In this document: in pieces, positions 1 to 9,313 of the stretch
Position numbering within the stretch: position 1 is the stretch's first letter
How the letters are laid out: each line of letters opens with the position of its first letter
Origin: Vreelandella zhaodongensis
GTDB lineage: Bacteria > Pseudomonadota > Gammaproteobacteria > Pseudomonadales > Halomonadaceae
Assembly: GCF_013415115.1 (NCBI RefSeq)
Contig: NZ_JACCDD010000002.1
Location: forward strand, 310,001-374,000
Length of the DNA stretch: 64,000 nt
Reading direction: 5' to 3'
The notes under the pieces: model-generated
What the model was told of the DNA's origin: nothing
Seen by the model: the letters and a program-made list of their open reading frames with translations, nothing else
The model's database searches: none
Translations under genes and position numbers: made by a program

Positions 1-1505
1 ACGCCCAGCATTACCCGCCGCTTTAACCACAGGCTGGCCCGGTAGCGTGGGTCACCGGTCGCGGACTGGAGATTATTCAGGATCGTCAGTACCCGCTCGC
101 CACCGTAGTGATCCCCTAAACGCAGTGGGCCCAACGGGTAGCCAAGCCCCAATTCGACTGCTCGATCAATGGTGGCCGGGGCAGCAATACGTTGCTGGGC
201 AATTTCCGCACCGATATTGACGATGCAGGCCACCATGCGCTGTAACACAAAGCCGGTGCTGTCATTCAGCGTGCTGACCGGCGTGCCATCGTGATGGAGA
301 AGTGCCTGAGCTGCCTGAGCGACAGCGGCGTCGGTAATCGGGGTAACCATCAGGCTGCGGCGCTTGTCTAAACCGGCGAAGGTATCGATGGCGACACACT
401 GGCGTGCATTCAAACCTTGCCGATGGGCGCAGTGTGTGGCGTCTTCCCCAAGTGGTGTTAGCAAACACAAGGCTTGCTCAGAAGGGGTAGCCCCCTTCTC
501 CAGTGGCCAGCCAGCCTTTTCCACCAGGGTTTCCAAAGCGAGAGCCGCACACAGATCTTCTTGACTGACCCACACTGGTCGAGGTGGCGCGTCGGCAATA
601 GCTGGTTCAGGAGGCACTTCTACGCCTGAATCACCATAGCGGTAAAACCCCTCGTGGGTTTTGCGACCGAGTAGATTGGCGGCCAAACGTTGGCGTGTCA
701 GCGGTGAAGGACGACACCGCGGCTCTTGATAAAACTGCTGGTAGATAGACTCCATGACCGCATGAGAAACATCGAGTCCGATCAGGTCGAGCAGCATAAA
801 AGGCCCCATACGGAAGCCGCCTTGATCCACCATGATACGGTCGATCGTGGCGGGGTCTGTCGCACCTTCACCAATAATGCGTAACGCCTCGGTACTGAAA
901 GCGCGCCCCGCATGATTGACCAGAAATCCCGGCGTATCGGTAGTTTGAGCGGTAAAGTGCCCCATCATCTTGCCTAGGGTGAGCGCGCGGGCAAGAACAT
1001 CAGCGGCGGTGCGTAACCCGGGAATGACTTCAATAATTTTCATCAAAGGCACCGGATTAAAGAAGTGCAGACCAATAACGCGCTCAGGCAAGTGACAGGC
1101 GGATGCAATCTCGGTGACGGAAAACGATGAGGTATTGGTGGCCAACACTGTCTGCGAGCCGACAATACCTTCCAGCTCACGGAACAGAGACTGCTTGAGA
1201 GCGAGCTTTTCTGCGACCGCCTCAATCACAACGTCGCAATTCGCCAAGTCGGTCAGCTCTGTCGCTTGAATCAAGCGCTGCCCGTTTTGCTGACGTTGAT
1301 CTTCCGTCATCCGTCCTTTCTCCACCTGCCGCTGCCATCGCGTGCTGATATACGTAACTGCCTCTCTAGTAGCCTCTGCGTGGACATCAAACAAAACCAC
1401 GTTTAGCCCTGCTTCAGCTGTGAGTTGGGCAATACCGCGCCCCATGGTTCCCATACCAACCACACCGATTTTATTGAACGATTGGAGTGATGTGTCATTG
1501 GCCAT
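1..1505 (-). CDS. 3-hydroxyacyl-CoA dehydrogenase (3' end outside window)
   Basis: This NAD-dependent dehydrogenase should oxidise a 3-hydroxyacyl-CoA to a 3-oxoacyl-CoA. Translating the minus strand from the ATG ending at 1505 gives an N-terminal Rossmann fold with GVVGMGTMGRG, then the family stretches NTSSFSVTEIA and GLHFFNPVPLMKIIEV, the latter carrying the catalytic His. A PGFLVNH segment, the GGFRMGPF C-terminal domain and part of a second C-terminal domain repeat follow. It resembles PaaH later in this window and is about the same size. The reading frame is still open at base 1, so the C-terminus lies outside. It is the last visible gene of the operon starting near 9159, 34 nt after the enoyl-CoA hydratase gene, with a GAAGAGAA ribosome site. 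It probably supplies the dehydrogenase step that the degenerate half of its neighbour lost (inference). Confidence 0.9.
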   Translation of the reverse strand, partial: MANDTSLQSFNKIGVVGMGTMGRGIAQLTAEAGLNVVLFDVHAEATREAVTYISTRWQRQVEKGRMTEDQRQQNGQRLIQATELTDLANCDVVIEAVAEKLALKQSLFRELEGIVGSQTVLATNTSSFSVTEIASACHLPERVIGLHFFNPVPLMKIIEVIPGLRTAADVLARALTLGKMMGHFTAQTTDTPGFLVNHAGRAFSTEALRIIGEGATDPATIDRIMVDQGGFRMGPFMLLDLIGLDVSHAVMESIYQQFYQEPRCRPSPLTRQRLAANLLGRKTHEGFYRYGDSGVEVPPEPAIADAPPRPVWVSQEDLCAALALETLVEKAGWPLEKGATPSEQALCLLTPLGEDATHCAHRQGLNARQCVAIDTFAGLDKRRSLMVTPITDAAVAQAAQALLHHDGTPVSTLNDSTGFVLQRMVACIVNIGAEIAQQRIAAPATIDRAVELGLGYPLGPLRLGDHYGGERVLTILNNLQSATGDPRYRASLWLKRRVMLG

Positions 1506-1539
1506 AAACATTCTCTTCGCTAGCGTGTTGGTTGTTTTT

Positions 1540-2997
1540 TTAATAGCAGGCTTCATCGGCTGAGCTGCTGTCGGCGAGACCTTGAACGGCGAGTGAAGCC
1601 TGGTAACAAGGCCCCCCCAGATGGCGCGGGTAGGCAAAGAATTCAACGGCGAGAAGGTCGATATCCGATGAGCGATAACTCGCTGCACGCAGCCTTGAAT
1701 CGTGGGAGAATCGCTCCAATACGTTTTGCATGTCAGTATCTGGGGATACCTGAATAGCCGTGTGCATAGCAAGCACAAGACTCTCGCCCGAGCTGACAAT
1801 CAGCGGGAGCTTTAACGCTTTTAAGGTGAGTGCCGCACGCTGTTGCTCGTGCGCTGACGCTTGTTGTCGCACTAGTTCACCAAAGTGGCTGCGTGACGAC
1901 GTTATTAACGTCATATCAGCTTTTTCGGGAATGGGTTCCTTCAAATCCAGCACCGCTACCCCAGTAATCTGTGGTGGCAATATCGTTCCCAGGTGACAGC
2001 AACTCATCAGACACAGAGTTGTTTCCGGCAGAAGCCTGTCTGCAACACCAATACCCACCTTGTTAGCGCGGCGTGCCCAATGTTCAAACAAAGGGTGCTC
2101 ACCCAGTAATGCAATATGACGATGAGGCTCGACATCGCCTGACACCATAGGCACCTGAGATGCCTGCCTCTCAGCAAGAAACAGATGTATCAATGCAGCG
2201 CGCTGTGGCGAACTCATACAGGCTAGAAACAACTCGCGTTCACGACGACCCCCCTCCTGAAAGGAGGCGGCGGTTGTGCAGTAGTCAACCGCCTCTACAA
2301 TGCGCAGCGGTGAAAATAACTCACCTGCCTCAGCCTCCAACTGAGCGCGTTTTGCGTGGATCAGGCCAGGAACGGGCTGTGGCGCTGGCAAGTTTCGCGT
2401 TACCCGGGTTGCCTGCTCTTCTTTGATCACCCGTTGTGCGGCCTGCAAGCCTGCTTCCAGCACGTCGGTGGTTTCACTTAATCTATCGATAATGCCGCTG
2501 GCAAGGGCTTCTTGCGCATCAAGAAAGCGCCCTTGAGTCATCATATCCAGTGCAGTCTCAACCCCTGCCAGCCTTGGTAGCCGCTGTGTACCACCAGCAC
2601 CGGGCATAAGGCCAAGCTGGACTTCAGGCAGCCCTACTTGCGTGTTGGGCAGCGCAACACGCAGATGACACCCCAGGGCAACTTCCAACCCACCGCCTAG
2701 CGCTGTGCCGTGCATCACCGCAATAACCGGCTTTATACAGCCCTCGATGCGTAAAATCACATCGGGCAGTAACGGAGCGCGGGCAGGTTTACCAAACTCG
2801 TTAATATCCGCACCAGCAATAAAGGTATGTCCCTTGGCCAACAGCACCAGTACCTTCGCCTGCAGATCAGCCTCTGCCTGCCCAAAGGCAACCATTAAGC
2901 CGCTGCGCACCGCATAGCTGAGGGCATTAACAGGCGGGTTAGAGATGCAAATAACCCCCACTCTGTCATAACGCTGATAGGTAACGCAGGCGGTCAT
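1540..2997 (-). CDS. Enoyl-CoA hydratase with degenerate 3-hydroxyacyl-CoA dehydrogenase-like C-terminal region
   Basis: The first ~200 residues are a crotonase domain. The oxyanion-hole and catalytic stretches are intact: E105 in [11 protein letters not shown] and E125 in [14 protein letters not shown], 20 residues apart as in classical hydratases. It should hydrate a 2-enoyl-CoA. Bifunctional FadB/FadJ proteins are about 700 residues with a full dehydrogenase; this protein has only 485. After a linker, residues ~280-400 look like a Rossmann-sized segment without a recognisable glycine-rich NAD motif, although a short VGIG stretch is present. The end ([18 protein letters not shown]) matches the C-terminal dehydrogenase motif that reads roughly YGFPRYRGGPM in FadJ. 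The start overlaps the stop of the TRAP permease gene by 4 nt (ATGA), so the two are translationally coupled. The hydratase call is firm; the fate of the C-terminal half is inference. Confidence 0.88.
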   Translation of the reverse strand: MTACVTYQRYDRVGVICISNPPVNALSYAVRSGLMVAFGQAEADLQAKVLVLLAKGHTFIAGADINEFGKPARAPLLPDVILRIEGCIKPVIAVMHGTALGGGLEVALGCHLRVALPNTQVGLPEVQLGLMPGAGGTQRLPRLAGVETALDMMTQGRFLDAQEALASGIIDRLSETTDVLEAGLQAAQRVIKEEQATRVTRNLPAPQPVPGLIHAKRAQLEAEAGELFSPLRIVEAVDYCTTAASFQEGGRRERELFLACMSSPQRAALIHLFLAERQASQVPMVSGDVEPHRHIALLGEHPLFEHWARRANKVGIGVADRLLPETTLCLMSCCHLGTILPPQITGVAVLDLKEPIPEKADMTLITSSRSHFGELVRQQASAHEQQRAALTLKALKLPLIVSSGESLVLAMHTAIQVSPDTDMQNVLERFSHDSRLRAASYRSSDIDLLAVEFFAYPRHLGGPCYQASLAVQGLADSSSADEACY

Positions 2998-4931
2998 AGT
3001 AGTCTCTCCGGTGAGGATACCGCATGATCAATAGGCCTCGTGCGCTGCATGACCCAATACACGCCATAAACCCCTACCAGTGCGGTGAAGCCGGCGATGT
3101 CTGTCGCCAGGCCAGGGTAGATCAACAGCATTGCCGTTAGCAGCAGGAATAGGCGTGCAACATAGCCAATGCCCCCCACCCGATAGAGATAGCCTTCCAT
3201 CGCGGCGGCCACCAGCCAGATCGCGACAAAGGCGGTGATGGACGATAAGACGATACGCAGCGGCTCGCCCTGCAAAATTAGCGCGGGATTGAGAACAAAC
3301 AGGAAGGGCAACACAAACAGGATGCCACCCAGGCGCACGGCATGCAGACTGGTTTTCGTATTGTTGGCACCGGCCACGCCCGCCGCGGTAATCGCTGCCA
3401 ATGCCACCGGTGGCGTAATGTACGAAAGCATGCCCCAGTAAAGAATAAACAAATGGCTACCCAGCGGGTTAAGCCCTGCCGAGACCAGTGCAGGCGCCAG
3501 CAAAATGGAGAGGAAAATGTAGCAAGCGCTGACCGTCATTCCCATGCCGAGCACAAAGCTTGTGATCGCCCCAGCCGCCAGCATTAGTGGAATACTACCG
3601 CCAGCATAAAGCAGTAGTTCGCGCGAAAACGACCCCGCGACACCGGTATAAGAGAGTCCGCCAACGACAAGACCGATACCTGCCAGCACGGCTACCAAGT
3701 TGCCAATGCTTTTTGCTAGCTGAAAGAGAAAATCCAGCGCTTTTTGGATATTTAACTGTTGCTGGCGTCGAAACAACGAGATGCCCAGCAAAACAAGCGT
3801 GGCGTAGTACGGCGCGTAGCTTTCCAAGCGCATCACCAGCAGCATGTAAATCAGTAACGCCAGACTTAACAGGTAGGGCCAGCCAGCCTTCAGTGTTGGC
3901 CAAATGCTGGGGATCTCATCCGCATGCATACCCTTCAAACCGTTACGAGCAGCATAATTGTCCACTTGCAGAATAAGGGCCATATAGAAAAGTATGGCTG
4001 GCAATAGGGCAGCAATCATCACTTCGGAATAGCTGACGCCTAGAAATGAGGCCATAATGAACGCTACGGCTCCCATAATGGGGGGCATCAAGGTACCGCC
4101 TGTGGAAGAGCATGCCTCGACCGCCGCAGCATACTCCTTAGAGTAGCCACTGCGTTTCATTGCCGGAATAGTAATGGCACCGGTGGTCAGAATATTGGAC
4201 ACAGCACTGCCCGAAAGGCTGCCCATAAACGCGCTGGAAACCACCGCTACCTTGGCAGGCCCCCCCCGGCTTTTACCCATAAGCGCAGTGGCAAAGTCCA
4301 TAAAAAACTGTCCACCACCAGTAATCGTCAGGGCAATGCCGAACACTACAAAACCGATGATCAGATTGGCCACCACCTGCATGGGCACACCGACTATGCT
4401 TTCCACGCCCATCACATGGGAGCGAATGGTTTCGCCGAGGGTAAAAGGGTTACTCCATAGAAAACCCGGCATATTCCCTGCATAAATGGGGTACAAGCCA
4501 AACACCAGCGCCACCGCAAAAATCGCCCACCCACCGCAGCGTCTCACCCCTTCCAGCACCAGCAGTACCATGATACTGGCAATGACCGTCGCCTCGGTGG
4601 GTGCAAAAAATTCCCAACCTTCCTGCATCATGCGCAGACCGTTCATACCTAGGTAAATGGCACACCCTAATGCGGTCGCTGCCAGCCCCCAGTCATACCA
4701 AGGCAGGCGCTGGCTATCAGCGACCCGCGCCGGATAACACAACAGCGCCGACGCAAGAAAAATACCGATCAAGTAGTAAAGAAAGGCATTTCCCAGCGGA
4801 GTAAAGCCCAACACAGCGAGCGAGAACGTCTGGTTGATGGCCATCAGCAGCCCTGCCAACCCCAGGAGCATAACGATGCCGCGCGAAACCTTGTTGAGCC
4901 GTGATGTATTGTTGTCGCTGTTATTCGTCAT
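2994..4931 (-). CDS. TRAP transporter fused permease (4TM/12TM type)
   Basis: This 645-residue, very hydrophobic inner-membrane protein fuses the small (DctQ-like) and large (DctM-like) TRAP permease subunits, as is usual for TAXI-type TRAP systems. The DctM-like core shows SAFMGSLSGSAVSNILTTGAITIPAMKRSGY and a second glycine-rich segment GMGMTVSACYI, both typical of the family. It should import a carboxylate with sodium (family knowledge), together with the TAXI binding protein encoded just upstream (57 nt gap). It lies between that binding protein and an enoyl-CoA hydratase whose start overlaps its stop, so the imported substrate is probably broken down by the flanking CoA enzymes. The substrate cannot be read from the sequence. 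Confidence 0.92.
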   Translation of the reverse strand: MTNNSDNNTSRLNKVSRGIVMLLGLAGLLMAINQTFSLAVLGFTPLGNAFLYYLIGIFLASALLCYPARVADSQRLPWYDWGLAATALGCAIYLGMNGLRMMQEGWEFFAPTEATVIASIMVLLVLEGVRRCGGWAIFAVALVFGLYPIYAGNMPGFLWSNPFTLGETIRSHVMGVESIVGVPMQVVANLIIGFVVFGIALTITGGGQFFMDFATALMGKSRGGPAKVAVVSSAFMGSLSGSAVSNILTTGAITIPAMKRSGYSKEYAAAVEACSSTGGTLMPPIMGAVAFIMASFLGVSYSEVMIAALLPAILFYMALILQVDNYAARNGLKGMHADEIPSIWPTLKAGWPYLLSLALLIYMLLVMRLESYAPYYATLVLLGISLFRRQQQLNIQKALDFLFQLAKSIGNLVAVLAGIGLVVGGLSYTGVAGSFSRELLLYAGGSIPLMLAAGAITSFVLGMGMTVSACYIFLSILLAPALVSAGLNPLGSHLFILYWGMLSYITPPVALAAITAAGVAGANNTKTSLHAVRLGGILFVLPFLFVLNPALILQGEPLRIVLSSITAFVAIWLVAAAMEGYLYRVGGIGYVARLFLLLTAMLLIYPGLATDIAGFTALVGVYGVYWVMQRTRPIDHAVSSPERLL

Positions 4932-4988
4932 GGCCGTTACCTATAGACACAATTGCAGCCGGGGCCAGTGGCCTCGGACTCTAAGCAC

Positions 4989-6128
4989 TTAAAGTTCGTC
5001 AAGTGTGGCCTGACGGCGCTTTTCCCAACGTGCTTTGAAGGCCTCGTCATCAAAGTCACCAGCCTCTTCCAGCGTGCTTTCCCACGCAGCTTGCAAGGCT
5101 TCAAGACGCGCGATACGTGCTTCATTCCAGGCATCCATGTCATCGTTCCACAGGCCCTGCTCTTGCATATAGCGCACGGCACCAGCATGGAAAGGGATAT
5201 CAATCGGTGGGACACCAGAATCTTTGATCGACCAGCGATGAATGGCTGACGTCGCATCCTTGTAGAGGTCGTAAGCTTCATCCAACGACTTGATGTAGGC
5301 ATACACCTCGTCGTCATCCTTATCAGCCATGGCGACAATAATGGGGTAGCGATAGGCCAGCATATTAGCAGGGGCATCGTCAGACAGGCCGGCACCGATG
5401 GTCTCGGTGAACGGTTGGAAGACCGGCGCCACCTGATTCATACGCGCCCAACCCTCTTCATCGTCAGCCGGGATATCCACCCAGCGCAGCCCTCTGGGCG
5501 ACTCTTTAAGCTCGTAGAGTTGGCTTGCCGTCGTTGTTGTACACGCTGCATCGGCCTGCCCCTGAACCAGTGAGCTCATGGCAGCACTGTGAGCAGGGAA
5601 CATCACCGCTTCAACGTCGTCGCGCGTTAGCCCTGCGAAAGCCAGGATGGCATCGCATTTGACACTGACGGAAGGATTGCCCGCGGTATACGCAACGCGT
5701 TTGCCACGCAGATCTGCAAGGCTGTGGATTTCCGCATCGGCAGCAGTAGGAATACCAAAAGAAGAAGGCCTGCCAGCGACAGCGCGCAGATTCTGGGGCC
5801 CCCAGCGCCGCTCGGAAAAGTCGAAGGTGCCTTCCGATGCAAAGAATGACTCGGTCGCCAGGAACGCATAATCAGCACGCCCTGAAACAAGCGGCTGCAA
5901 GCGGCCAATGGCGGATCCGGCAGGCTGAATACGAATACGCGTGTCATAGGCGCGCCCAAAGGCATCGGCAATGGCTGAAGCTTCCGAGTGGCCTTGGGAG
6001 CCGACATCATAAGCCGTCCATGTCATGGTATCGGGCAGATTCTGAGCAGTCGCTGCGCCTCCCAGCGTGAACAGGGAGAATGAAAAAGAAGCGGCAATAA
6101 TGCTGGCGTTCAATAGAGTACGTTTCAT
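4989..6128 (-). CDS. TAXI-family TRAP transporter solute-binding protein
   Basis: This is the periplasmic receptor of the fused TRAP permease. A Sec signal peptide covers about the first 29 residues (basic MKR start, hydrophobic core, cleavage near ATAQ). The mature protein starts TMTWTAYDVGSQGHSEASAI, the usual TAXI beginning in which a small-residue loop cradles the ligand. Further family stretches are GRADYAFLATESFF, LADLRGKRVAYTAGNPS and LVQGQADAACTTTTASQ. At 379 residues it is slightly longer than most TAXI proteins because of an acidic, helical C-terminus. It follows the CoA-transferase gene by 65 nt and precedes the permease by 57 nt in the same operon. Known TAXI ligands include glutamate and other carboxylates; the ligand here is unknown. 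Confidence 0.92.
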   Translation of the reverse strand: MKRTLLNASIIAASFSFSLFTLGGAATAQNLPDTMTWTAYDVGSQGHSEASAIADAFGRAYDTRIRIQPAGSAIGRLQPLVSGRADYAFLATESFFASEGTFDFSERRWGPQNLRAVAGRPSSFGIPTAADAEIHSLADLRGKRVAYTAGNPSVSVKCDAILAFAGLTRDDVEAVMFPAHSAAMSSLVQGQADAACTTTTASQLYELKESPRGLRWVDIPADDEEGWARMNQVAPVFQPFTETIGAGLSDDAPANMLAYRYPIIVAMADKDDDEVYAYIKSLDEAYDLYKDATSAIHRWSIKDSGVPPIDIPFHAGAVRYMQEQGLWNDDMDAWNEARIARLEALQAAWESTLEEAGDFDDEAFKARWEKRRQATLDEL

Positions 6129-6193
6129 GATGAAGTCTCACTTATTGTTGACGTTGTTAGTGATAGATTGCCGTGCTACAAAACAAGCCGTGT

Positions 6194-7390
6194 TTAGCGT
6201 TTCTTTTCTGTCGGCGTAATACCCTCTTCAATTAGACGTTCGACCCGCTCGGGGCTAGTGCCGATATCGATGAGTATGTCCTCCGTGTGCTGCGCAAAGG
6301 TGGGGGGTGGGCGCTCATAGTGACAAGGTGTGCGGCTTAACTTGATCGGCGATCCGGTGCCTTTGTAAGCGCCAATTTCAACAATCATTTTCCGATGTGC
6401 CGTGTGAGGATGGGCAAGCACCTGGGAGGTTTCCAACACAGGGCCACAGGGCACGCCGCTTTGAATCAGACGTTCCGCTAGCACCAGGCCATCCTGATGC
6501 TGCATAGCGTCTTCTAACGCCTCACGTAACGCCTCACGATTGACCAGACGCGTACCGTTATCGATAAAACGCAAGTCTTGGATCAGCTCGATACAGCCCA
6601 ATTCAGTGCACAACTTGGCGAACTGGCCGTTGTTGCCCACCGTTAAGAACAGTGGCTGCGTCGCGGTCTTATACACCTCGTAGGGAGCAATATTTGGATG
6701 CGCATTGCCGGTACGCTGAGGGGCTGGGCCCCCATAGAACACGTTCGGGAAATGCGGGTGCATCAACGACAATCCCGAGTCAAACAGTGCAGCTTCGACA
6801 AACTGGCCTTGACCACTACGCGTCCGCTCATGCAGTGCCAAAGTAATGCCAATCACCGCATTCAACCCCGTCACGATATCCACAATCGGTAAGCCCACTC
6901 GCAAGGGATCCCCACCCTGCTCACCATTAACGCTCATCAGCCCAGCCATGGCCTGAATCACGGCATCGTAACCGGGCAGGCCACCCATCGGACCATCAGC
7001 CCCAAAACCACTGATTCGACAATGAATCAACTGCGGAAAGTGAGCACCCAGAACGTCATATCCCAGCCCCCACTTTTCCAAGGTGCCTGGTTTGAAGTTC
7101 TCAACCAGTACATCCGCGCTTTCAAGCAACTCCAGCAATAAGGCGCGACCTTCATCCTGGCGCAGATCAAGCGCCATACCCCGCTTGCCACGATTCAGGC
7201 CATGAAAATAGGAAGAGGCGTCGCCTTGAAATGGCGGCCCCCAGCCGCGTGTTTCATCGCCTTGCGGCGGCTCAATCTTGATCACATCCGCACCATGATC
7301 CGCCAGCACCTGAGTACAATAAGGGCCGCCCAGCACTCGGCTTAGATCAAGAATACGAATACCACTTAAAGAAGCAGCAGGTGTACTCAT
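6194..7390 (-). CDS. CaiB/BaiF-type (class III) CoA-transferase
   Basis: Class III CoA-transferases move CoA from an acyl-CoA donor to a free carboxylic acid through an aspartyl-CoA intermediate. This 398-residue protein starts with the family signature IRILDLSRVLGGPYCTQ and HGADVIKIEPPQGDETRGWG. The presumed catalytic residue is Asp171 in GLPIVDIVTGLNA, matching the Asp of Frc and CaiB. KPGTLEKWGLGYDVL and GFGADGPMGGLPGYD are further conserved blocks. Its start overlaps the acyl-CoA dehydrogenase stop by 4 nt, so the two are coupled. In this operon it most likely activates the substrate brought in by the TAXI-TRAP system, using succinyl-CoA or acetyl-CoA as donor (inference). Confidence 0.92.
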   Translation of the reverse strand: MSTPAASLSGIRILDLSRVLGGPYCTQVLADHGADVIKIEPPQGDETRGWGPPFQGDASSYFHGLNRGKRGMALDLRQDEGRALLLELLESADVLVENFKPGTLEKWGLGYDVLGAHFPQLIHCRISGFGADGPMGGLPGYDAVIQAMAGLMSVNGEQGGDPLRVGLPIVDIVTGLNAVIGITLALHERTRSGQGQFVEAALFDSGLSLMHPHFPNVFYGGPAPQRTGNAHPNIAPYEVYKTATQPLFLTVGNNGQFAKLCTELGCIELIQDLRFIDNGTRLVNREALREALEDAMQHQDGLVLAERLIQSGVPCGPVLETSQVLAHPHTAHRKMIVEIGAYKGTGSPIKLSRTPCHYERPPPTFAQHTEDILIDIGTSPERVERLIEEGITPTEKKR

Positions 7391-9159
7391 GACACCTCCT
7401 CTGGCACTCGCTCAGCGGTAGGTTCAGAAAGGTTTAGAGTGGCTATCAACTGCGCGACACGGGTTGCCCCCATAGGCTGCTCTACCAACAGCTCAGCACA
7501 ATGCTCTGCTGGCACGCTATCAATGACAGTCGGATCCTGTGGTAGCAGCTTGTAGCGCAACACTAGCGCTGCCAGAGCGGCGCGGCGCTGATTATCACAT
7601 TGCTGCTGCGCCTCCCAGGCAAGAAACACCGCCGAGGTGGCGTGATAAAGCGTACTGGCAATGCGTCGCACTTCATGCTCGTTATTGGCGTTTTCCGCTA
7701 CTTTCTCCGCCGCCAGACCAGCCTTATCCAGCACTTGTTTGAGTAAGCAGCGCTCTCGTTCGGCCAGGGCGGAAGCATCGATCAGGCGAAGCAGGTAGTC
7801 ACTCAAAACAGGCAGGGTGCCTTCACGACGAATCGAACGAAACACGTCTAACGCGACAATATTGCTGGTGCCTTCCCAAATCGATCCTAAATGGGCGTCG
7901 CGCACTACTCGGGCATCCGACCACTCTTCGATATAGCCACACCCACCCCGTACCTCCATAGCATCAGTGGTGACCTTACGGGCATCCCGGGTGGTACGAA
8001 ACTTGATCAGTGGCGTCAAAATGCGCAGCAGTTTTGCGGCTTCCTGATCGCCTTTATCCGCTCGCCGCAGGCACTCGGCTGTGTGGAACACCATGCTGCG
8101 CCCCTGCTCGGCGGTTAGCATCATCTTGAGCAATTGGCGCTGCATCAGCGGCAGCTCGATCAAGTGGCGACCAAACGCATGGCGATTACGTGCGATATAC
8201 AGGCTTTCATTCATCGCACGACGCATCAGGCCAGCAGAGCGCACGCCGTTGGAAAGTCGCGACATATTGATCATGTCGGTCATGTGCTTGAAGCCTTTAC
8301 CCTCTTCCCCCACCACATAGGCTTCTGCGCCTTCCAGGGAAATCTCGCCACTGGCCATGGAGCGGGTACCCATCTTGTCCTTAAGACGCAGGATGCGGTA
8401 GTTGTTCAAACGGCCATCAGGCAAACGACGTGGCAGTAAAAATAGCGTCAACCCACGCGTACCGCCCTGCCCACCTTCCGGGCGTGCCAGGACCATGGCC
8501 AAGTCAGCATCTGGGTTAGAGCAGAACCATTTGTCCCCATAGAGACGCCACACACCGTTCTCGTAACGAGCTTCCGTGGTAATCGCGCCAACGTCTGACC
8601 CTGCATCCTGCTCGGTCATGAACATGGCCCCTTGAAAATGCTGCGCTTCATCCTGGGAGGTCAGGTGATCGATAAACTGGGCAATTAACGCTTCAGAACC
8701 AAACTTGCGTAACGTGCGTGTCAGCGAGTCGCTCATACTCAGCGGGCAGCACAATCCAAACTCCGCCTGCACAAATAAGAAGGTCAAACCGTATTTAACC
8801 GCCGGCGGCATCGGCTCTGACCAGCCCAGCACACCGCCACGGTGTGACATTGCCGCCAGGCCAAAGTGTGAGTATGCGTAGTGCTCTAGTCGCTGGTAGG
8901 CAGGGTGTTTTTCGATATGCTGAGTATCAGCCCCGTTGCGGGTACGCAGATGAAGGATCGGTGGGTTTTTATCCGCAGCCAGCGCCAAGGTTTCAAGCTC
9001 ATCTCCCACCAGCTTGCCTAACTCATCGAAAAAAGGTGCGGTATGCTGGCGCAAGTCTGAATCTAGATAAACATCTAACAGGCTGGATAACTCGGGGTCA
9101 CTGGTAAAGGCATTGTGTCCACGGTTATCTGGAATATTGCGGTGAATAGCGTTCGACAT
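7387..9159 (-). CDS. Acyl-CoA dehydrogenase, AidB-like
   Basis: This 590-residue FAD flavoprotein belongs to the acyl-CoA dehydrogenase superfamily and resembles AidB most closely. Shared stretches include MTEQDAGSDVG (flavin-binding loop), LYGDKWFCSNPDADLA, RLKDKMGTRSMASGEI and MEVRGGCGYIEEW. The motif IWEGTSNIVALDVFR carries the Glu at the position of the catalytic base of medium-chain acyl-CoA dehydrogenase. E. coli AidB is ~540 residues and is linked to alkylation stress. Here, first in an operon with a CoA-transferase, hydratase and 3-hydroxyacyl-CoA dehydrogenase, a catabolic 2,3-dehydrogenation of an acyl-CoA is more likely (inference). It is divergent from the LysR gene, which probably controls it. 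AAGGAGAATC lies just before the ATG. Confidence 0.9.
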   Translation of the reverse strand: MSNAIHRNIPDNRGHNAFTSDPELSSLLDVYLDSDLRQHTAPFFDELGKLVGDELETLALAADKNPPILHLRTRNGADTQHIEKHPAYQRLEHYAYSHFGLAAMSHRGGVLGWSEPMPPAVKYGLTFLFVQAEFGLCCPLSMSDSLTRTLRKFGSEALIAQFIDHLTSQDEAQHFQGAMFMTEQDAGSDVGAITTEARYENGVWRLYGDKWFCSNPDADLAMVLARPEGGQGGTRGLTLFLLPRRLPDGRLNNYRILRLKDKMGTRSMASGEISLEGAEAYVVGEEGKGFKHMTDMINMSRLSNGVRSAGLMRRAMNESLYIARNRHAFGRHLIELPLMQRQLLKMMLTAEQGRSMVFHTAECLRRADKGDQEAAKLLRILTPLIKFRTTRDARKVTTDAMEVRGGCGYIEEWSDARVVRDAHLGSIWEGTSNIVALDVFRSIRREGTLPVLSDYLLRLIDASALAERERCLLKQVLDKAGLAAEKVAENANNEHEVRRIASTLYHATSAVFLAWEAQQQCDNQRRAALAALVLRYKLLPQDPTVIDSVPAEHCAELLVEQPMGATRVAQLIATLNLSEPTAERVPEEVS

Positions 9160-9247
9160 ACCGATTCTCCTTGTTATAGTTTCGATAGCGTCTTTCGCAT
9201 ACTAGTAACCATTCACACTGGGCATCCAATACCCTTTAAGGATCTAT

Positions 9248-9267
9248 CGATACTATTTACTGTATCG
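9248..9267. promoter_or_regulatory. Candidate LysR operator between divergent genes
   Basis: The 154-bp divergent spacer holds CGATAC-N8-GTATCG, a perfect 6-bp inverted repeat that resembles the ATAC-N7-GTAT form of LysR-type binding sites. TATCGATA, itself a palindrome, overlaps the left arm. The site lies 47 bp before the LysR start and 89 bp before the acyl-CoA dehydrogenase start. Binding by the adjacent LysR protein is inferred from position and symmetry only. Confidence 0.45.
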
Positions 9268-9313
9268 TTGAGGTCGTTTGTCATAACTCTGCTCATAACG
9301 ACGGAAGCTTCAG

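Noticed and set aside
5627..6010. A hydrophobic-looking minus-strand frame inside the TAXI binding-protein gene
   Set aside because: It is a frame shadow of a well-supported gene on the same strand and has no start context of its own.
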